Source: Anaerolineaceae bacterium (GTDB lineage: Bacteria > Chloroflexota > Anaerolineae > Anaerolineales > Anaerolineaceae). From it: a stretch of DNA of 64,000 bases. A program made the position numbers and the translations under genes. Below are positions 17,731-26,561 of this stretch, piece by piece. A model generated the notes under the pieces. The model was not told where the DNA came from. It made no database searches and saw only the letters and a list, made by a program, of their open reading frames with translations. How positions within the stretch are numbered: position 1 is the first letter of the stretch; every line of letters begins with the position of its first letter. The stretch is from assembly GCA_016841525.1 (NCBI GenBank), contig JAENYZ010000003.1, forward strand, positions 434,001 to 498,000. Reading direction: 5' to 3'.

Positions 17731-18756
17731 ATGGATCTGGGGACAAGTAACAAATTAATACGTTTTGTAATTGCCGGTCGTCTCAATCGGGATTACATCC
17801 TGCCGATTTCCGGACCAGCACGAATTGATGTATTGGGCGGCAATCTGCCTTATGCTGCTATGGGACTTCACCTTTGGGGCGGTACAGCGGGGCTCTTGGG
17901 AAGGATCGACCAGGATTATCCCCAAGAGTGGTTTGAACGTTTGCATTCGCTTGGGTTTGACCTAGCGGGGATAAAAGTGACAAATCAGCCCATCGACGCT
18001 CGCCGATTTATGGCGCATGCAGATCTCAACACCACGCATTTTCAGAACCCCGTTCAGCATTTTGCGGACAGGGGTTTGAGCTACCCGACAGAATTGCTTG
18101 GCTACCGTTCGAATATCAAAAATCACTGCAGCCGTACCGACCCCCTGCCTCAATCAATTCAAATCTCTGATATACCGGAAGCCTATTTAGATGCCGGTGC
18201 TGTTCACATTTGCCCCATTGATTATCTTTCGCACCTGATGCTGCCCTCCATTTTTCGCCAGGGACAGGTCTCTATTATCACCCTGTCCTCCACCCCAGGG
18301 TATATGGACCCATCCTTTTGGGAGGAAATCCCCGGTTTGCTTTCCGAGATCACCGCTTTTATTACAACAGAAGGGGAGATACGCAACCTGTTTTCAGGAC
18401 GTCAGACGGATTTGTGGGAGATGGCAAAAATTTTAGGCTCCTTTGGACCTGAATATGTGATCATCCATACCCCTTCTTTTGGATATTACCTGTATGATCG
18501 CGAAGGGAATAAACGCTGGACTGTGCCAGATTATCAGTCAAAGCGGGTTGATCCCACGGGTACTGGTGATGCCTTTGCTGGCGGTTTTTTAGCTGGCTAT
18601 CGTGAATTATATGATCCCCTGGAAGCGGCTGTGATGGGGAGTATCGCAGCCTCAATTGTTGCCGAAGGAAGTGGTGTATATTATGCTGCTGATACCATGC
18701 CGGAGTTGATCAGGGCACGGCAAGCGGCACTGAAAGAACTGGTCAGAGAAATTTAA
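17731..18756 (+). CDS. PfkB-family carbohydrate kinase
   Basis: A 341-residue ribokinase-fold sugar or nucleoside kinase. The second PfkB signature is at residues 274-285 (DPTGTGDAFAGG) with catalytic Asp-280. The N-terminal sugar-binding region is LGGNLPYAAMGLHLWG. It lies directly behind PPK2, so polyphosphate and sugar phosphorylation may be linked. The exact sugar is not determined by sequence. It converges with the transglutaminase gene, leaving about 20 bp between stops. Confidence 0.85.
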   Translation: MDLGTSNKLIRFVIAGRLNRDYILPISGPARIDVLGGNLPYAAMGLHLWGGTAGLLGRIDQDYPQEWFERLHSLGFDLAGIKVTNQPIDARRFMAHADLNTTHFQNPVQHFADRGLSYPTELLGYRSNIKNHCSRTDPLPQSIQISDIPEAYLDAGAVHICPIDYLSHLMLPSIFRQGQVSIITLSSTPGYMDPSFWEEIPGLLSEITAFITTEGEIRNLFSGRQTDLWEMAKILGSFGPEYVIIHTPSFGYYLYDREGNKRWTVPDYQSKRVDPTGTGDAFAGGFLAGYRELYDPLEAAVMGSIAASIVAEGSGVYYAADTMPELIRARQAALKELVREI

Positions 18757-18777
18757 GCTCAGTGGTGGTTTGATTCG

Positions 18778-21147
18778 TTAAGCTTTCCTTAGAAATTGAA
18801 ATAAGCGCTGGAACCTGGCTTTTATTGCCAGGTTTCTTATTTTTCTGGCAGCTTGTTTCGCCCGTTCTTCGTTGATAATGTGATGGCTGAAACGGTCAAG
18901 GTGATATTCGTTGATGATATCCCTGGCAGGCTGTTCTAATTCGGGAAGGATTGCCGTCAATCTCAGGGCGCGTTCGGTTGCAGTTTCTGAAGGATTCAGG
19001 TTTTGTCCCATGATTCGCATCGACCAGCCCATCTGGCGATAGGCCCGTTCCGGTACGGACATCAAAGCTCGATAGCGCCATCGCTTAAGCCACTCGGGGA
19101 CAGTGACATTGTGCTTTAGCAGCGAGCGCTCCAAAACCACTGGCAGGGGGTCAATTTTGAGTTTGATGTAGGAAGGCCGATAGCGGATGAAAATCCATGC
19201 CAGTAAGCCGATAGTAAAAATGGAGAGAATGATCCAGACGATGTGTTTTGGCTGCAGATTGAATAGACTTCGTCCCGATTCCGATTGATCAGCGTTCAAA
19301 TCATCGAGGCTTTGTGTGGGGATTCCGCCAGGTTCTGGGAGGCGGTCTTCGATGTCCTTTTCATCTGGCAGCAGCGGCAGCCCTTCTTCATTTAGGTTTT
19401 CCTCGCCCATGGGCAGGCTGACTGTGGGTTGGGCAGTCGTAGGCTCGAAAATAACCCAGCCAACACCCGGGAAGTAAACTTCAGGCCAGGCATGGCTGTC
19501 AAGCCGGCGGACGATATAGGACTCGGTTTCAGAATCATATTCTCCCTGGGCGTATCCCACGCCAATTCGGGCAGGGATGCCAAGAGACCGCAGCATCAAG
19601 ACTTGCGCGGTTGCATAATAATTACAGAAGCCGGTTCTGATATCAAATAAAAACCACTCTATAGGATCCGCGCGATTCGGCCGGTTTGGGATGGTTCGTG
19701 AGTATTCAATATTTTGACGCAAATAGCGCGTGATCGCTGAGGCTTTGTCATAAGGGTTGTTGTAGATGTCGGTGATGTCGAGGGCAAGCTGGGCGACATC
19801 CTCTGAAAAATCCTCGGGGAGTTGAAGATATGGTGACAGCCATTCCTGATACTCCTGGCTGGCATTGCGTAATTCGATGATGGTTGGCAAATAAACACGC
19901 GAATCCACCTGGTAGGTATCTTCTGCGTTGATGGCAGGGTCGGCGATCAGGGCAATTGGATCCTCTTCAGTTTCCGATATCCTTTGTGACAGCTTGATCA
20001 CGGGGCGGCTTGTCCAGACCGGCTGACCGGCGGCGTACAGGTTGATCATGCGGCTGGTATCACTGGTGAATGTGTACCGTTCAATCTGCCCTGGATCCGT
20101 TGTGTAATCGATCTCAAAATTCTCAGGGAAGAGGAAGTTTTCTTCGGGTATGGTGAGTGTGGTCCAATCGCCATCCTGATAGGTAGCATAACTGCGTGCT
20201 CGCCAGTAATTGCGATAATCCGAAAGACCGCCGGTTTCTAATTTAACTGTAAAGACAATATCCTCACTGGCGGGCGTCCCGGAGCCAAGGTCCAGGGCAT
20301 CGCCGAAAATGCCTGCTGTGCCGGTTGGCGTACTTCTTGTGATCGTGAAAATGTCGGGGATTTGATCCCAGAACTCGTCCCATGTCTGACTGAGGTTGTC
20401 CCAAAAACTTGAGTAGCGGGAGACCTGTCGGGTGGTGACAGGCACAGCCCAGGCAATGATCAACAGGATGATGACTAAAATGACGAGGGTTTTTGCCAGG
20501 TCAGAATGGGTGTCTGTGGGCGTACCGATACCTTCGGTGTGCCATTGCTTTTGGAAATGAAGAAAGGTCATGCGTCCCAAAATTAACAGGCTGAAAAAGA
20601 TAAAGGTCATCAAAAACTGCATGTTGCGGGCAAGATCCTGGTCATAATGACTGATGACCAGCAATGTGATTCCCAAAGGTAAAATTGCAGACCAGGCTGC
20701 CCCTTTTCGTATGATCAGGTAGGTGCAGAGTGTCCCTAAAATCCAGAGTAATGCTGCCAGCAAAGTCAGGAACAGGATGGGGTCCGTAATTGGTTTACCG
20801 GTCAGGAATTGTTCCGTGGTGTATCGTAATCGCCATCCCAGGAAATAAAAGATACGTTCTCGCCATGGCATGGCAGTATCCACAGTCAGCCCAAATAACC
20901 AGCCCGAAATAAATAATCCGTAAACTGCTGAGATTAAGAAAGAAACAAACCCTGAAAATTTGCTGTATCCCAGCGCCAAACCGGTCAGGGCGGCAAAAAA
21001 GGAGAGAAAAACGAGGATGTAAAGATCACTTGCCCACTCAGTCGTCCACAGGCGCAGCGCTACCATGGTCACTGTTGAAACAAGGATCACAGCAATCCAT
21101 AAATCCCCCCAACGTTTATCTGGGGCATTTTCGACCTGTTGAGTCAT
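18778..21147 (-). CDS. Transglutaminase-like membrane protein (TgpA/DUF3488 type)
   Basis: A 789-residue protein with several N-terminal membrane spans (about residues 15-245), a large extracytoplasmic transglutaminase-like domain with catalytic Cys-508 (GFCNYYAT) and His-552 (DSHAWPEVY), an acidic FEPT block at the third catalytic position, another membrane span around 635-660, and a C-terminal cytoplasmic tail with a DUF4129-like helical region. This matches TgpA-type proteins, thought to be membrane proteases or cross-linkers. In many bacteria they adjoin a MoxR ATPase and DUF58 gene; neither is seen here. Confidence 0.85.
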   Translation of the reverse strand: MTQQVENAPDKRWGDLWIAVILVSTVTMVALRLWTTEWASDLYILVFLSFFAALTGLALGYSKFSGFVSFLISAVYGLFISGWLFGLTVDTAMPWRERIFYFLGWRLRYTTEQFLTGKPITDPILFLTLLAALLWILGTLCTYLIIRKGAAWSAILPLGITLLVISHYDQDLARNMQFLMTFIFFSLLILGRMTFLHFQKQWHTEGIGTPTDTHSDLAKTLVILVIILLIIAWAVPVTTRQVSRYSSFWDNLSQTWDEFWDQIPDIFTITRSTPTGTAGIFGDALDLGSGTPASEDIVFTVKLETGGLSDYRNYWRARSYATYQDGDWTTLTIPEENFLFPENFEIDYTTDPGQIERYTFTSDTSRMINLYAAGQPVWTSRPVIKLSQRISETEEDPIALIADPAINAEDTYQVDSRVYLPTIIELRNASQEYQEWLSPYLQLPEDFSEDVAQLALDITDIYNNPYDKASAITRYLRQNIEYSRTIPNRPNRADPIEWFLFDIRTGFCNYYATAQVLMLRSLGIPARIGVGYAQGEYDSETESYIVRRLDSHAWPEVYFPGVGWVIFEPTTAQPTVSLPMGEENLNEEGLPLLPDEKDIEDRLPEPGGIPTQSLDDLNADQSESGRSLFNLQPKHIVWIILSIFTIGLLAWIFIRYRPSYIKLKIDPLPVVLERSLLKHNVTVPEWLKRWRYRALMSVPERAYRQMGWSMRIMGQNLNPSETATERALRLTAILPELEQPARDIINEYHLDRFSHHIINEERAKQAARKIRNLAIKARFQRLFQFLRKA

Positions 21148-21223
21148 ATTAAAAGTGTATTCAAGTTAATTGGATTCGTCAATTATTGGATGATATTGAT
21201 TAGAATATTACAAGTTTGTAGGG

Positions 21224-21464
21224 TGCCCTGCAGTTTTCACTGCACCTTCTTTCTTTGTCATCGCGAGCGATTTTTGCACCGCTCTGCGTTTGGTGCAGTG
21301 CAGGTGAGCGTGGCGATCTATGTTTGTTTTATACAATTTGGTGAAATTCAATGTTCATTGCACATATTTACTAAACGAAAAGATTTATACATCTCTGAGA
21401 TTACTTCGCTTTGCTCGTAATGACTGTTCTGTAGGGTGCAGTGAGATTCTCACTGCACCTTTTT
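21224..21464. repeat. GTGCAG palindromes and GCGAAGC repeats between converging transcripts
   Basis: The 467-bp gap 21148-21614 is gene-free. It holds two copies of a GTAGGGTGC...CACTGCACCTT element, at about 21218-21250 (imperfect) and 21431-21464. The second is nearly perfect: arms 21435-21446 and 21448-21459 followed by five T residues, a terminator-like shape on the plus strand. Between them lie fragments of the dispersed ATTACTTCGCTTTGCTCGTAATG element. Another GTGCAG palindrome occurs at 24491-24545. Confidence 0.5.
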
Positions 21465-21508
21465 CTTAAAAACTTACAACCCACATTTTCCCCGCCTAAA
21501 ACGCAGAA

Positions 21509-21540
21509 AGAAAAATCCCTTCCTGTCAGAGAAGGGACTT
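21509..21540 (-). terminator. Terminator of the aminotransferase transcript
   Basis: On the minus strand a 7-bp stem (TCCCTTC 21537-21531 with GAAGGGA 21522-21516) is followed by an ATTTTTCTTT tract. It lies about 75 bp beyond the aminotransferase stop codon and ends that operon. Confidence 0.75.
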
Positions 21541-21614
21541 TGGGTCAGGATATATTATTTAAATCTTGTATTTCTTTGATCAACCAGACCTTGGAACCAA
21601 ACACAAGGTCCTGT

Positions 21615-22775
21615 CTAAATCCTTTTCAGGAAATGCCCAATTCTTTCCAAAGCCTGCTCAATCAGCTCATAGTTGGTGGCATAAGACAATCTCAAGAAAC
21701 CGGTACCTGCCGCGCCGAAGGCAGAGCCCGGTACCACTGCGACCTTCTCTTCCAGCAGGAGTTTTTCAGCAAAGGCTTCGTCAGTCAGCCCGGTATTATG
21801 GATGCTTGGGAATGCATAAAACGCGCCGTGAGGCTCAAAGGTGGGTAATCCCAAATCATTCAAACCCTGATGGATCATTATCCGGCGGCGATTATACTCT
21901 TTGAGCATGTCCTGCAGGTAAGGTTCACCAAGTTTCAATGCTTCCAGGGCGCCGAACTGCGACATGGTTGGTGCAGACATAACCGAATACTGGTGAATGC
22001 GCACCAGGCCCTTAATGATGTCTGCTGGGCCCGCGGCATAGCCGATTCGCCAGCCGGTCATGGCGTAGCTTTTAGAAAAGCCGCCCAAAAGGAGGGTCCG
22101 CTCTTGCATGCCGTCTATAGCAGGGAAACAAACAAATTCGTGGTCATAGACCAGGCGGTCATATATTTCATCGGAGATCACCAATATGTCGTGCTTTTCT
22201 GCGATTTTTCCGATAGCTTCCAGTGTCTCACGGCTTGCAACGGCGCCGGTGGGGTTGTTTGGGTAGCCCAGTAAAATTGCTTTTGTCCTCGTGGTGATCG
22301 CTTTTTCAATCACAGCAGGGTCAGGTTGGAAGTCATCCTCCATATTTGTAAAAACCTCAACCGGTTTTCCGCCAGCCAATTCCACCTCGGCCTGGTAGGA
22401 GACAAAACAAGGTGTTGGGATGATAACCTCGTCTCCCAGATCCAGAATAGCGGAAAAAGTCAGGTAAAGGGCTTCAGAAACGCCAACGGTCACGACAATT
22501 TCGGTTGCCGGGTCATAGTGCACCCCATAGAGATTCTCAAGATGTTCAGCGATTTTTTGGCGCAGTGCCATGATGCCGTGATTTGAAGTGTAATGGGTTT
22601 CACCCCTTTCCAGGGCACGGATGCCGGCGTCAATGATCGGCCTGGGCGTTGTGAAATCCGGTTCGCCGATTCCCAGGGATATCACATCATCCATGGTGGC
22701 GGCGATATCGAAAAATTTACGGATGCCTGAGGGCTTCAAGGCGCTGACAGTTTTGTTTAAGTAACTTTTGGGCAT
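21615..22775 (-). CDS. Class I/II PLP-dependent aminotransferase (aspartate aminotransferase-like)
   Basis: A 386-residue fold-type I aminotransferase. The PLP Schiff-base lysine is Lys-235 (GGFSKSYAMTGWRIG). The NPTGAV and SDEIYDRLVYD blocks bind the cofactor, and Arg-362 (FLRLSYA) would hold the substrate carboxylate. It is of the I-gamma or AspC-like subgroup, so aspartate, alanine or aromatic amino acids are possible substrates. CTCCT complement gives an AGGAG ribosome site before the ATG. It abuts the stop of the small upstream gene with no gap. Confidence 0.9.
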   Translation of the reverse strand: MPKSYLNKTVSALKPSGIRKFFDIAATMDDVISLGIGEPDFTTPRPIIDAGIRALERGETHYTSNHGIMALRQKIAEHLENLYGVHYDPATEIVVTVGVSEALYLTFSAILDLGDEVIIPTPCFVSYQAEVELAGGKPVEVFTNMEDDFQPDPAVIEKAITTRTKAILLGYPNNPTGAVASRETLEAIGKIAEKHDILVISDEIYDRLVYDHEFVCFPAIDGMQERTLLLGGFSKSYAMTGWRIGYAAGPADIIKGLVRIHQYSVMSAPTMSQFGALEALKLGEPYLQDMLKEYNRRRIMIHQGLNDLGLPTFEPHGAFYAFPSIHNTGLTDEAFAEKLLLEEKVAVVPGSAFGAAGTGFLRLSYATNYELIEQALERIGHFLKRI

Positions 22776-23042
22776 TCATTCTCCTGTACTGGTTGGTGAG
22801 TGTTTAGAATTTCCTTCGTTTGCAACAAATCCTTTTGGGTGAATTTGCCAATCATCATCTTCGATATGATAGTAAAGGTCAAACAGGGCATCGCCAGGTG
22901 AACAGCGCACCTGAAACCGCAATCCCTCGGGTTCCCGTGAACGGGAGATAATTTCCTGAACCTGGTATCGCTTTCCTTCCCAGGAGAAAGCGCGAGGGTG
23001 TTCAGGATAACTGCTGCCTGCATACGATTCAACCCTGCTCAT
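22776..23042 (-). CDS. Small conserved-looking hypothetical protein
   Basis: An 88-residue soluble protein. The segment AFSWEGKRYQVQEIISRSRE followed by FQVRCSPGDALFDLYYHIED and WQIHP looks like a small beta-rich domain, reminiscent of DUF6504-type proteins (WxGxxYxVxE pattern), though this is a weak match by eye. It ends exactly where the aminotransferase begins and is probably cotranscribed. The last ten residues are low-complexity. Function unknown. Confidence 0.6.
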   Translation of the reverse strand: MSRVESYAGSSYPEHPRAFSWEGKRYQVQEIISRSREPEGLRFQVRCSPGDALFDLYYHIEDDDWQIHPKGFVANEGNSKHSPTSTGE

Positions 23043-23170
23043 TTTTTAATGTCCTGAGGTTTTAACTGGCAAGCCCTTTGTGAAATGATAACCGCATCCC
23101 TGTGGTGGGTCAACGTATTTTCTTCTTAATCTCATGTGAAGGTGATCGCAATTTCAGTCTCCTGCAATAT

Positions 23171-24184
23171 TCAGCTTGAAGCTGTTGAGTCATCTCCCAA
23201 GTTGAACTTCCCTGACAATCCCGTTACGGTGACATCATGCCCCAACAGAGAGGTTTCTAATCTGCTGTTTGTGACCTTTGCTCCGGTGGCGATGATTGAG
23301 TCTTTGATGGTGCTGTCCTGGATTACAGCACCCTCATCGATGGACGTATTTGGCCCGATCACAGAATGGCTGACCGTCGCGCCAGGGTGGATGAAGACCG
23401 GTGGAATGATTTGCGTTTCTTCGAATTGCCCTAATTCATCAGTGTTGTCGCGACCGTGTGACAGAAGGTAGCGGTTTGTTTCGTGCAGAGCTTCCGGTGT
23501 GCCGGCGTCCAACCAGGTTTCCACGTTTTCCGTGCGCATTTTGATCCCTCTATCAAGCAGAATGTTGATGGCGTCTGCCAGGTAATATTCCGCTTTAAGG
23601 GCGATATCATCTTCGATTTGCTTTTTTATGGCAGAAATCAAGTCTTCAGACTCCATGAAATAATAGCATCCCACTAAAGCGAGGTTATTATCCATGTTCT
23701 GAGGTTTTTCAATCAGCCTTGTTACCGCGCCGGTATCATCAAGTTCTGCCACGCCAAAACGCCTGGGGTCTGGCACAGGCCTGACCCAGGCAACACAGTC
23801 AGTTTTTTCGTCCTTAAGGAAAGAAAAATCAGCTTCAATCAGTGTGTCCGAGAAAGCCATCAGCATTGGACCGTGAAGATATTCACGTGCTTGCCAGTAG
23901 GCGTCCGATTGGCCTTTCATCTCGGCTTGAATGGCGTAGTCCACATGGCAATCGGGGTAGTGTTTTGCGACGTGGTCCTGGATCTGGTCGCCCATCGAAG
24001 GGCCGAGGATGAAAACAAATTCCGCTGATTTAAAATCAGGTACCGAGCGGAACATATTCAGCAGGTGATCGAGAACGGTTTTTCCGGCTAATGAAACAAG
24101 GGGTTTGGGTTTGCTCCAGGTGAGGGGGCGCAAACGGGTGCCAAAGCCAGCCATCGGGATCACAATTTTTAAGGGATTATCCAT
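23171..24184 (-). CDS. Sugar-phosphate nucleotidyltransferase
   Basis: A 337-residue nucleotidyltransferase. The N-terminal signature GFGTRLRPLTWSKPKPL binds NTP and sugar phosphate. A DTLIEADF metal region and a C-terminal left-handed beta-helix (hexapeptide repeats such as VFIHPGATVSHSVIGPNTSI) follow. The set fits RmlA/GlmU-like glucose-1-phosphate thymidylyl- or uridylyltransferases. The product would feed surface-polysaccharide synthesis, but no sugar cluster is directly adjacent. AGGAGTGG precedes the ATG. Confidence 0.9.
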   Translation of the reverse strand: MDNPLKIVIPMAGFGTRLRPLTWSKPKPLVSLAGKTVLDHLLNMFRSVPDFKSAEFVFILGPSMGDQIQDHVAKHYPDCHVDYAIQAEMKGQSDAYWQAREYLHGPMLMAFSDTLIEADFSFLKDEKTDCVAWVRPVPDPRRFGVAELDDTGAVTRLIEKPQNMDNNLALVGCYYFMESEDLISAIKKQIEDDIALKAEYYLADAINILLDRGIKMRTENVETWLDAGTPEALHETNRYLLSHGRDNTDELGQFEETQIIPPVFIHPGATVSHSVIGPNTSIDEGAVIQDSTIKDSIIATGAKVTNSRLETSLLGHDVTVTGLSGKFNLGDDSTASS

Positions 24185-24578
24185 AGTTCCACTCCTTTTT
24201 ATTTGGGACAGATCAAGATTTTAATTTTCAGCTGATCTTAAAAAGCGCCAAATAATTACAGAAATTTTTGATCAATCAAACTGGAGATATTATCTATAGG
24301 CTCTCCTGATGGATAATTATAATATGGTAAAGGCACCTTTTCTTCAGGGAGCAGGTAGGAAATTTTTAGATCATTTAAAACTTGATTAATTTTTTATCCG
24401 ATCGTTCTATCAAACCCAATTTTGAAGGTTTCTTATTAAAAGATCAAAATTATCGACTCACCAAGCTTTCTTTCGTAATCAGTGTGGGTATTGAACTGCA
24501 CCTCCAATTGTCAATTTATTTCCTAACTTTTGGGGTGCAGTTCAAAATGAATAACGACTTTTCAAATGTAATATTTTT
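24185..24578. other. A+T-rich intergenic region with a 12-bp inverted repeat
   Basis: A 394-bp gap upstream of the nucleotidyltransferase and downstream of the RNHCP gene. Its only clear structure is an inverted repeat with perfect 12-bp arms, TTGAACTGCACC (24491-24502) and GGTGCAGTTCAA (24534-24545), loop 31 nt. It shares the GTGCAG core with the elements near 21230 and 21440 and could serve as a hairpin after the RNHCP gene, but lacks a clear T-run. A frame at 24382-24636 is not supported. Confidence 0.45.
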
Positions 24579-25067
24579 TTACAACATTGCTGCTTCGACC
24601 CATAAATCAGCAGACCTGCCAAATAATTGGGATTGAACCAAATAGCGATGGCTTTTTTCTTCCAATAAGCGAATACCTTTGATCCTGCACTCATTTAATA
24701 TAGCAGAACGGTCTTTGGTACTGTTCTTCAAGATAGCCAGAAGTATTTCTGGGTCATCATCTGCTGCGATACGGTTGATGGAAAGTTCTCCGCAAGTAAT
24801 ACAGCGGTGTACCAGCATCAATTCTCCGTGATTGTCAGGGGCATATTTATCCCGGCTGCGTTTGAGTGTCAACCCGACAGGTGCCATCAGTGCTTTGCAA
24901 GCACCCAAGCGGTCCCCAGGATCATACAAATCAACATGTCGTGAATGGAGACAGTATGGGCAGTGGTTTCGATTAACCACGCCGGATACCAGGGTTAGAG
25001 AGCTGACAAAACAGCCGCAGTGTTTGCAAATGAAATCAGCGTTTATGTTTTTATGATAGGTTTGCAT
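24579..25067 (-). CDS. RNHCP domain protein
   Basis: A 162-residue protein with an N-terminal zinc-binding RNHCP domain. Cys-14, Cys-17, Cys-36 and Cys-39 form two CxxC pairs, the second inside the name-giving motif RNHCPYC (33-39), followed by LHSRHVD. A further HRCITCGE pair occurs near residue 90. The domain is widespread but of unknown function. It follows rsgA by 8 bp and is evidently cotranscribed, which hints at a ribosome- or RNA-linked role. That link is inference. Confidence 0.85.
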   Translation of the reverse strand: MQTYHKNINADFICKHCGCFVSSLTLVSGVVNRNHCPYCLHSRHVDLYDPGDRLGACKALMAPVGLTLKRSRDKYAPDNHGELMLVHRCITCGELSINRIAADDDPEILLAILKNSTKDRSAILNECRIKGIRLLEEKSHRYLVQSQLFGRSADLWVEAAML

Positions 25068-25075
25068 CGTTCACC

Positions 25076-26074
25076 TCACAAATCATCTTTCAAACGCAGA
25101 TAGCTCTGGTATCGATATGGGCTGATCCTACCATCCATCACGCCCTGGCGAACAGCACAGCCAGGTTCTTCATCGTGCTGGCAGCTCAGACCGAATTTAC
25201 ACTGGCCTAATACAGGTGCTATTTCAGGGAAGAACACGGCGATATCCATTGATTCAAGCCCATAGACTCCAAACTCGCGTACACCTGGGGTGTCGATCAG
25301 CGCGCCGCCACCCTGAAGAGGGAACATCTCCAAATGGCTGGTGGTATGGCGTCCCTTTCCAGTTGATTGGTTAACGGTTTGAACCCGCAAGCCAAAACCG
25401 GGTTCTAATGCATTCAGTAAGCTGGTTTTTCCCACACCGGATTTTCCAACCAGGACGGAATGTTGATCCGCCAGGGTCTGACGGAGGTGATCCAAGCCTT
25501 GAGATGTTTTACTGCTGGTTACAATTACGGGATACCCAATGGATTGATAAAGCGCAATCCAGGTTTTTAGCTTACCTTCCGCTGGTGTTCCCTGCACCAG
25601 GTCAAACTTGGTGATCACAATCCTGGAAGGGATACCGTATGATTCAGCAGCGACCAGGTAACGGTCGAGCATATGCCACTTGGGTTCGGGATCAGCTGCT
25701 GCAAAGACCGGGATAACCTGATCGATATTGGCAGCGATAACCTGTTCAAATGTATGCGCGCCTGGCATAGGTTTAGCAGAACTGCGAGCGATATAATTTT
25801 TCCGAGGGAACAAATCCATAATCATTCCGGATCCGTCGTCTGTCTTAATAAATTGCACATAATCTCCAATTGCAATAGGATCCATGTGTTTTTCGCTGAC
25901 GTGTGTCACTCGTCTGCCAGGATTATCTGAAAGCTCAGTTGTTGAAAAGTCCTTCCAGAGCTTTGCTGACAGGCTGCAATTTGTTATTTTATTGTTGTGT
26001 TGGACATCATAATGCCCTAACATTTTCTTATAAACGATACCGGTAAAATGGGTATCGGTGTTTTGGGTTTGCAT
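25076..26074 (-). CDS. rsgA: Ribosome small-subunit GTPase RsgA (YjeQ)
   Basis: A 332-residue circularly permuted GTPase that helps mature the 30S subunit. An N-terminal OB-fold (about 10-95) is followed by the permuted G motifs: G4 TKFD, G1 GKSGVGKTS, G3 DTPGVREFG, and a C-terminal zinc motif CKFGLSCQHDEEPGCAV. Start: ATG preceded by AAGGAAAG. Translation lies at the end of a leader of roughly 480 nt that starts at a strong promoter near 26589 and passes two terminator-like hairpins. Expression is therefore probably regulated by attenuation. Confidence 0.95.
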   Translation of the reverse strand: MQTQNTDTHFTGIVYKKMLGHYDVQHNNKITNCSLSAKLWKDFSTTELSDNPGRRVTHVSEKHMDPIAIGDYVQFIKTDDGSGMIMDLFPRKNYIARSSAKPMPGAHTFEQVIAANIDQVIPVFAAADPEPKWHMLDRYLVAAESYGIPSRIVITKFDLVQGTPAEGKLKTWIALYQSIGYPVIVTSSKTSQGLDHLRQTLADQHSVLVGKSGVGKTSLLNALEPGFGLRVQTVNQSTGKGRHTTSHLEMFPLQGGGALIDTPGVREFGVYGLESMDIAVFFPEIAPVLGQCKFGLSCQHDEEPGCAVRQGVMDGRISPYRYQSYLRLKDDL

Positions 26075-26181
26075 TGTAATCTTTCCTTATACAATAAATA
26101 AATTTTGTTGTTTCTAAATTTAATTTCAAGTTCAGAATTAATCCCAATTGCTAAAAATTGGGGATGGTTTACTGCTCTCAT
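26017..26181 (-). CDS. Possible 54-residue ORF overlapping the rsgA start
   Basis: An ATG at 26181 is preceded by AAGGAG at a good distance. The predicted 54-residue peptide has no recognisable domain and runs 58 bp into rsgA in another frame. It could be a coupled leader ORF that affects rsgA translation, or chance. I list it because the ribosome site is better than expected in non-coding DNA. Confidence 0.2.
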   Translation of the reverse strand: MRAVNHPQFLAIGINSELEIKFRNNKIYLLYKERLQCKPKTPIPILPVSFIRKC

Positions 26182-26240
26182 GAATTTCTCCTTAAAGACG
26201 GCTTGCTTGAAAAAATTTTCAAACCACCGGTATATATTAA

Positions 26241-26279
26241 CAAAAAGAACGGTCACAGAGTAAATTCCGTGACCGTTCT
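26241..26279 (-). terminator. Terminator-like hairpin of the rsgA leader
   Basis: On the minus strand AGAACGGTCAC (26279-26269) pairs perfectly with GTGACCGTTCT (26256-26246), with a 12-nt loop, and is followed by TTTTTG. It has all features of an intrinsic terminator and lies inside the leader between the promoter and rsgA. Confidence 0.65.
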
Positions 26280-26530
26280 AATAATTTGAAAGTTGTGTTG
26301 ATCAAAATGAATTTGATCAATCTTTATGCTTTCAGGACAAAGGCAGGCTGCAGTGACCTGAGCCTCCTTTTTGTTCAATCATTAACATAAAAGGCCACGG
26401 GGTACGAACACACCCGTGACCGCAAAAATCGATAAGGTTATCGAATGGATTTCACAAATGAATTGAGGCGCGCTCGTATAAGTTTCCTATGATTATTTCA
26501 AATACCCTAGCCATAAAACGCGCCTCCTTT
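26246..26530 (-). ncRNA. Structured leader with two tandem three-hairpin modules
   Basis: The minus-strand RNA upstream of rsgA contains two modules. Module 1 (26530-26393): AAAGGAGGCGCG whose GAGGCGCG (26526-26519) pairs with CGCGCCTC (26472-26465); a small TCGATA/TATCGA hairpin (about 26444-26429); and a 9-bp GTCACGGG-type hairpin (26421-26413 with 26401-26393) followed by TTTT. Module 2 (about 26372-26246): AAAGGAGGCT pairing with AGCCTGCCTTT; TTGATCAAA/TTTTGATCAA; and an 11-bp AGAACGGTCAC/GTGACCGTTCT hairpin followed by TTTTTG. Sequence differs but the order and shapes match. It may be an attenuator or a small RNA; no known family is recognised. Confidence 0.45.
26452..26514 (-). CDS. Possible 20-residue leader peptide
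   Basis: ATG at 26514 is preceded, eight bases upstream, by AGGAGG, and about 50 bp upstream lies a strong promoter. The peptide MARVFEIIIGNLYERASIHL ends with TGA at 26454-26452, just before the first hairpins. Its own 3' coding part (CGCGCCTC) pairs with its ribosome site, as would be expected for a regulated leader. No amino-acid run is evident. Confidence 0.3.
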   Translation of the reverse strand: MARVFEIIIGNLYERASIHL

Positions 26531-26561
26531 TGTTTGAATTCTAATTAATAAAGCGGAATAT

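Noticed and set aside
21139-21420. 93-residue plus-strand frame
   Set aside because: It covers the repeat-rich gap, rich in Cys and His by chance of repeat reading; no start signal.
24382-24636. 84-residue plus-strand frame
   Set aside because: It spans the 24491-24545 palindrome, has no ribosome site and runs into the end of the RNHCP gene in antisense.
26017-26256. 79-residue minus-strand frame upstream of rsgA
   Set aside because: The long version begins before the only good ribosome site and crosses A+T-rich leader sequence. Only the shorter version from 26181 is kept, at low confidence.
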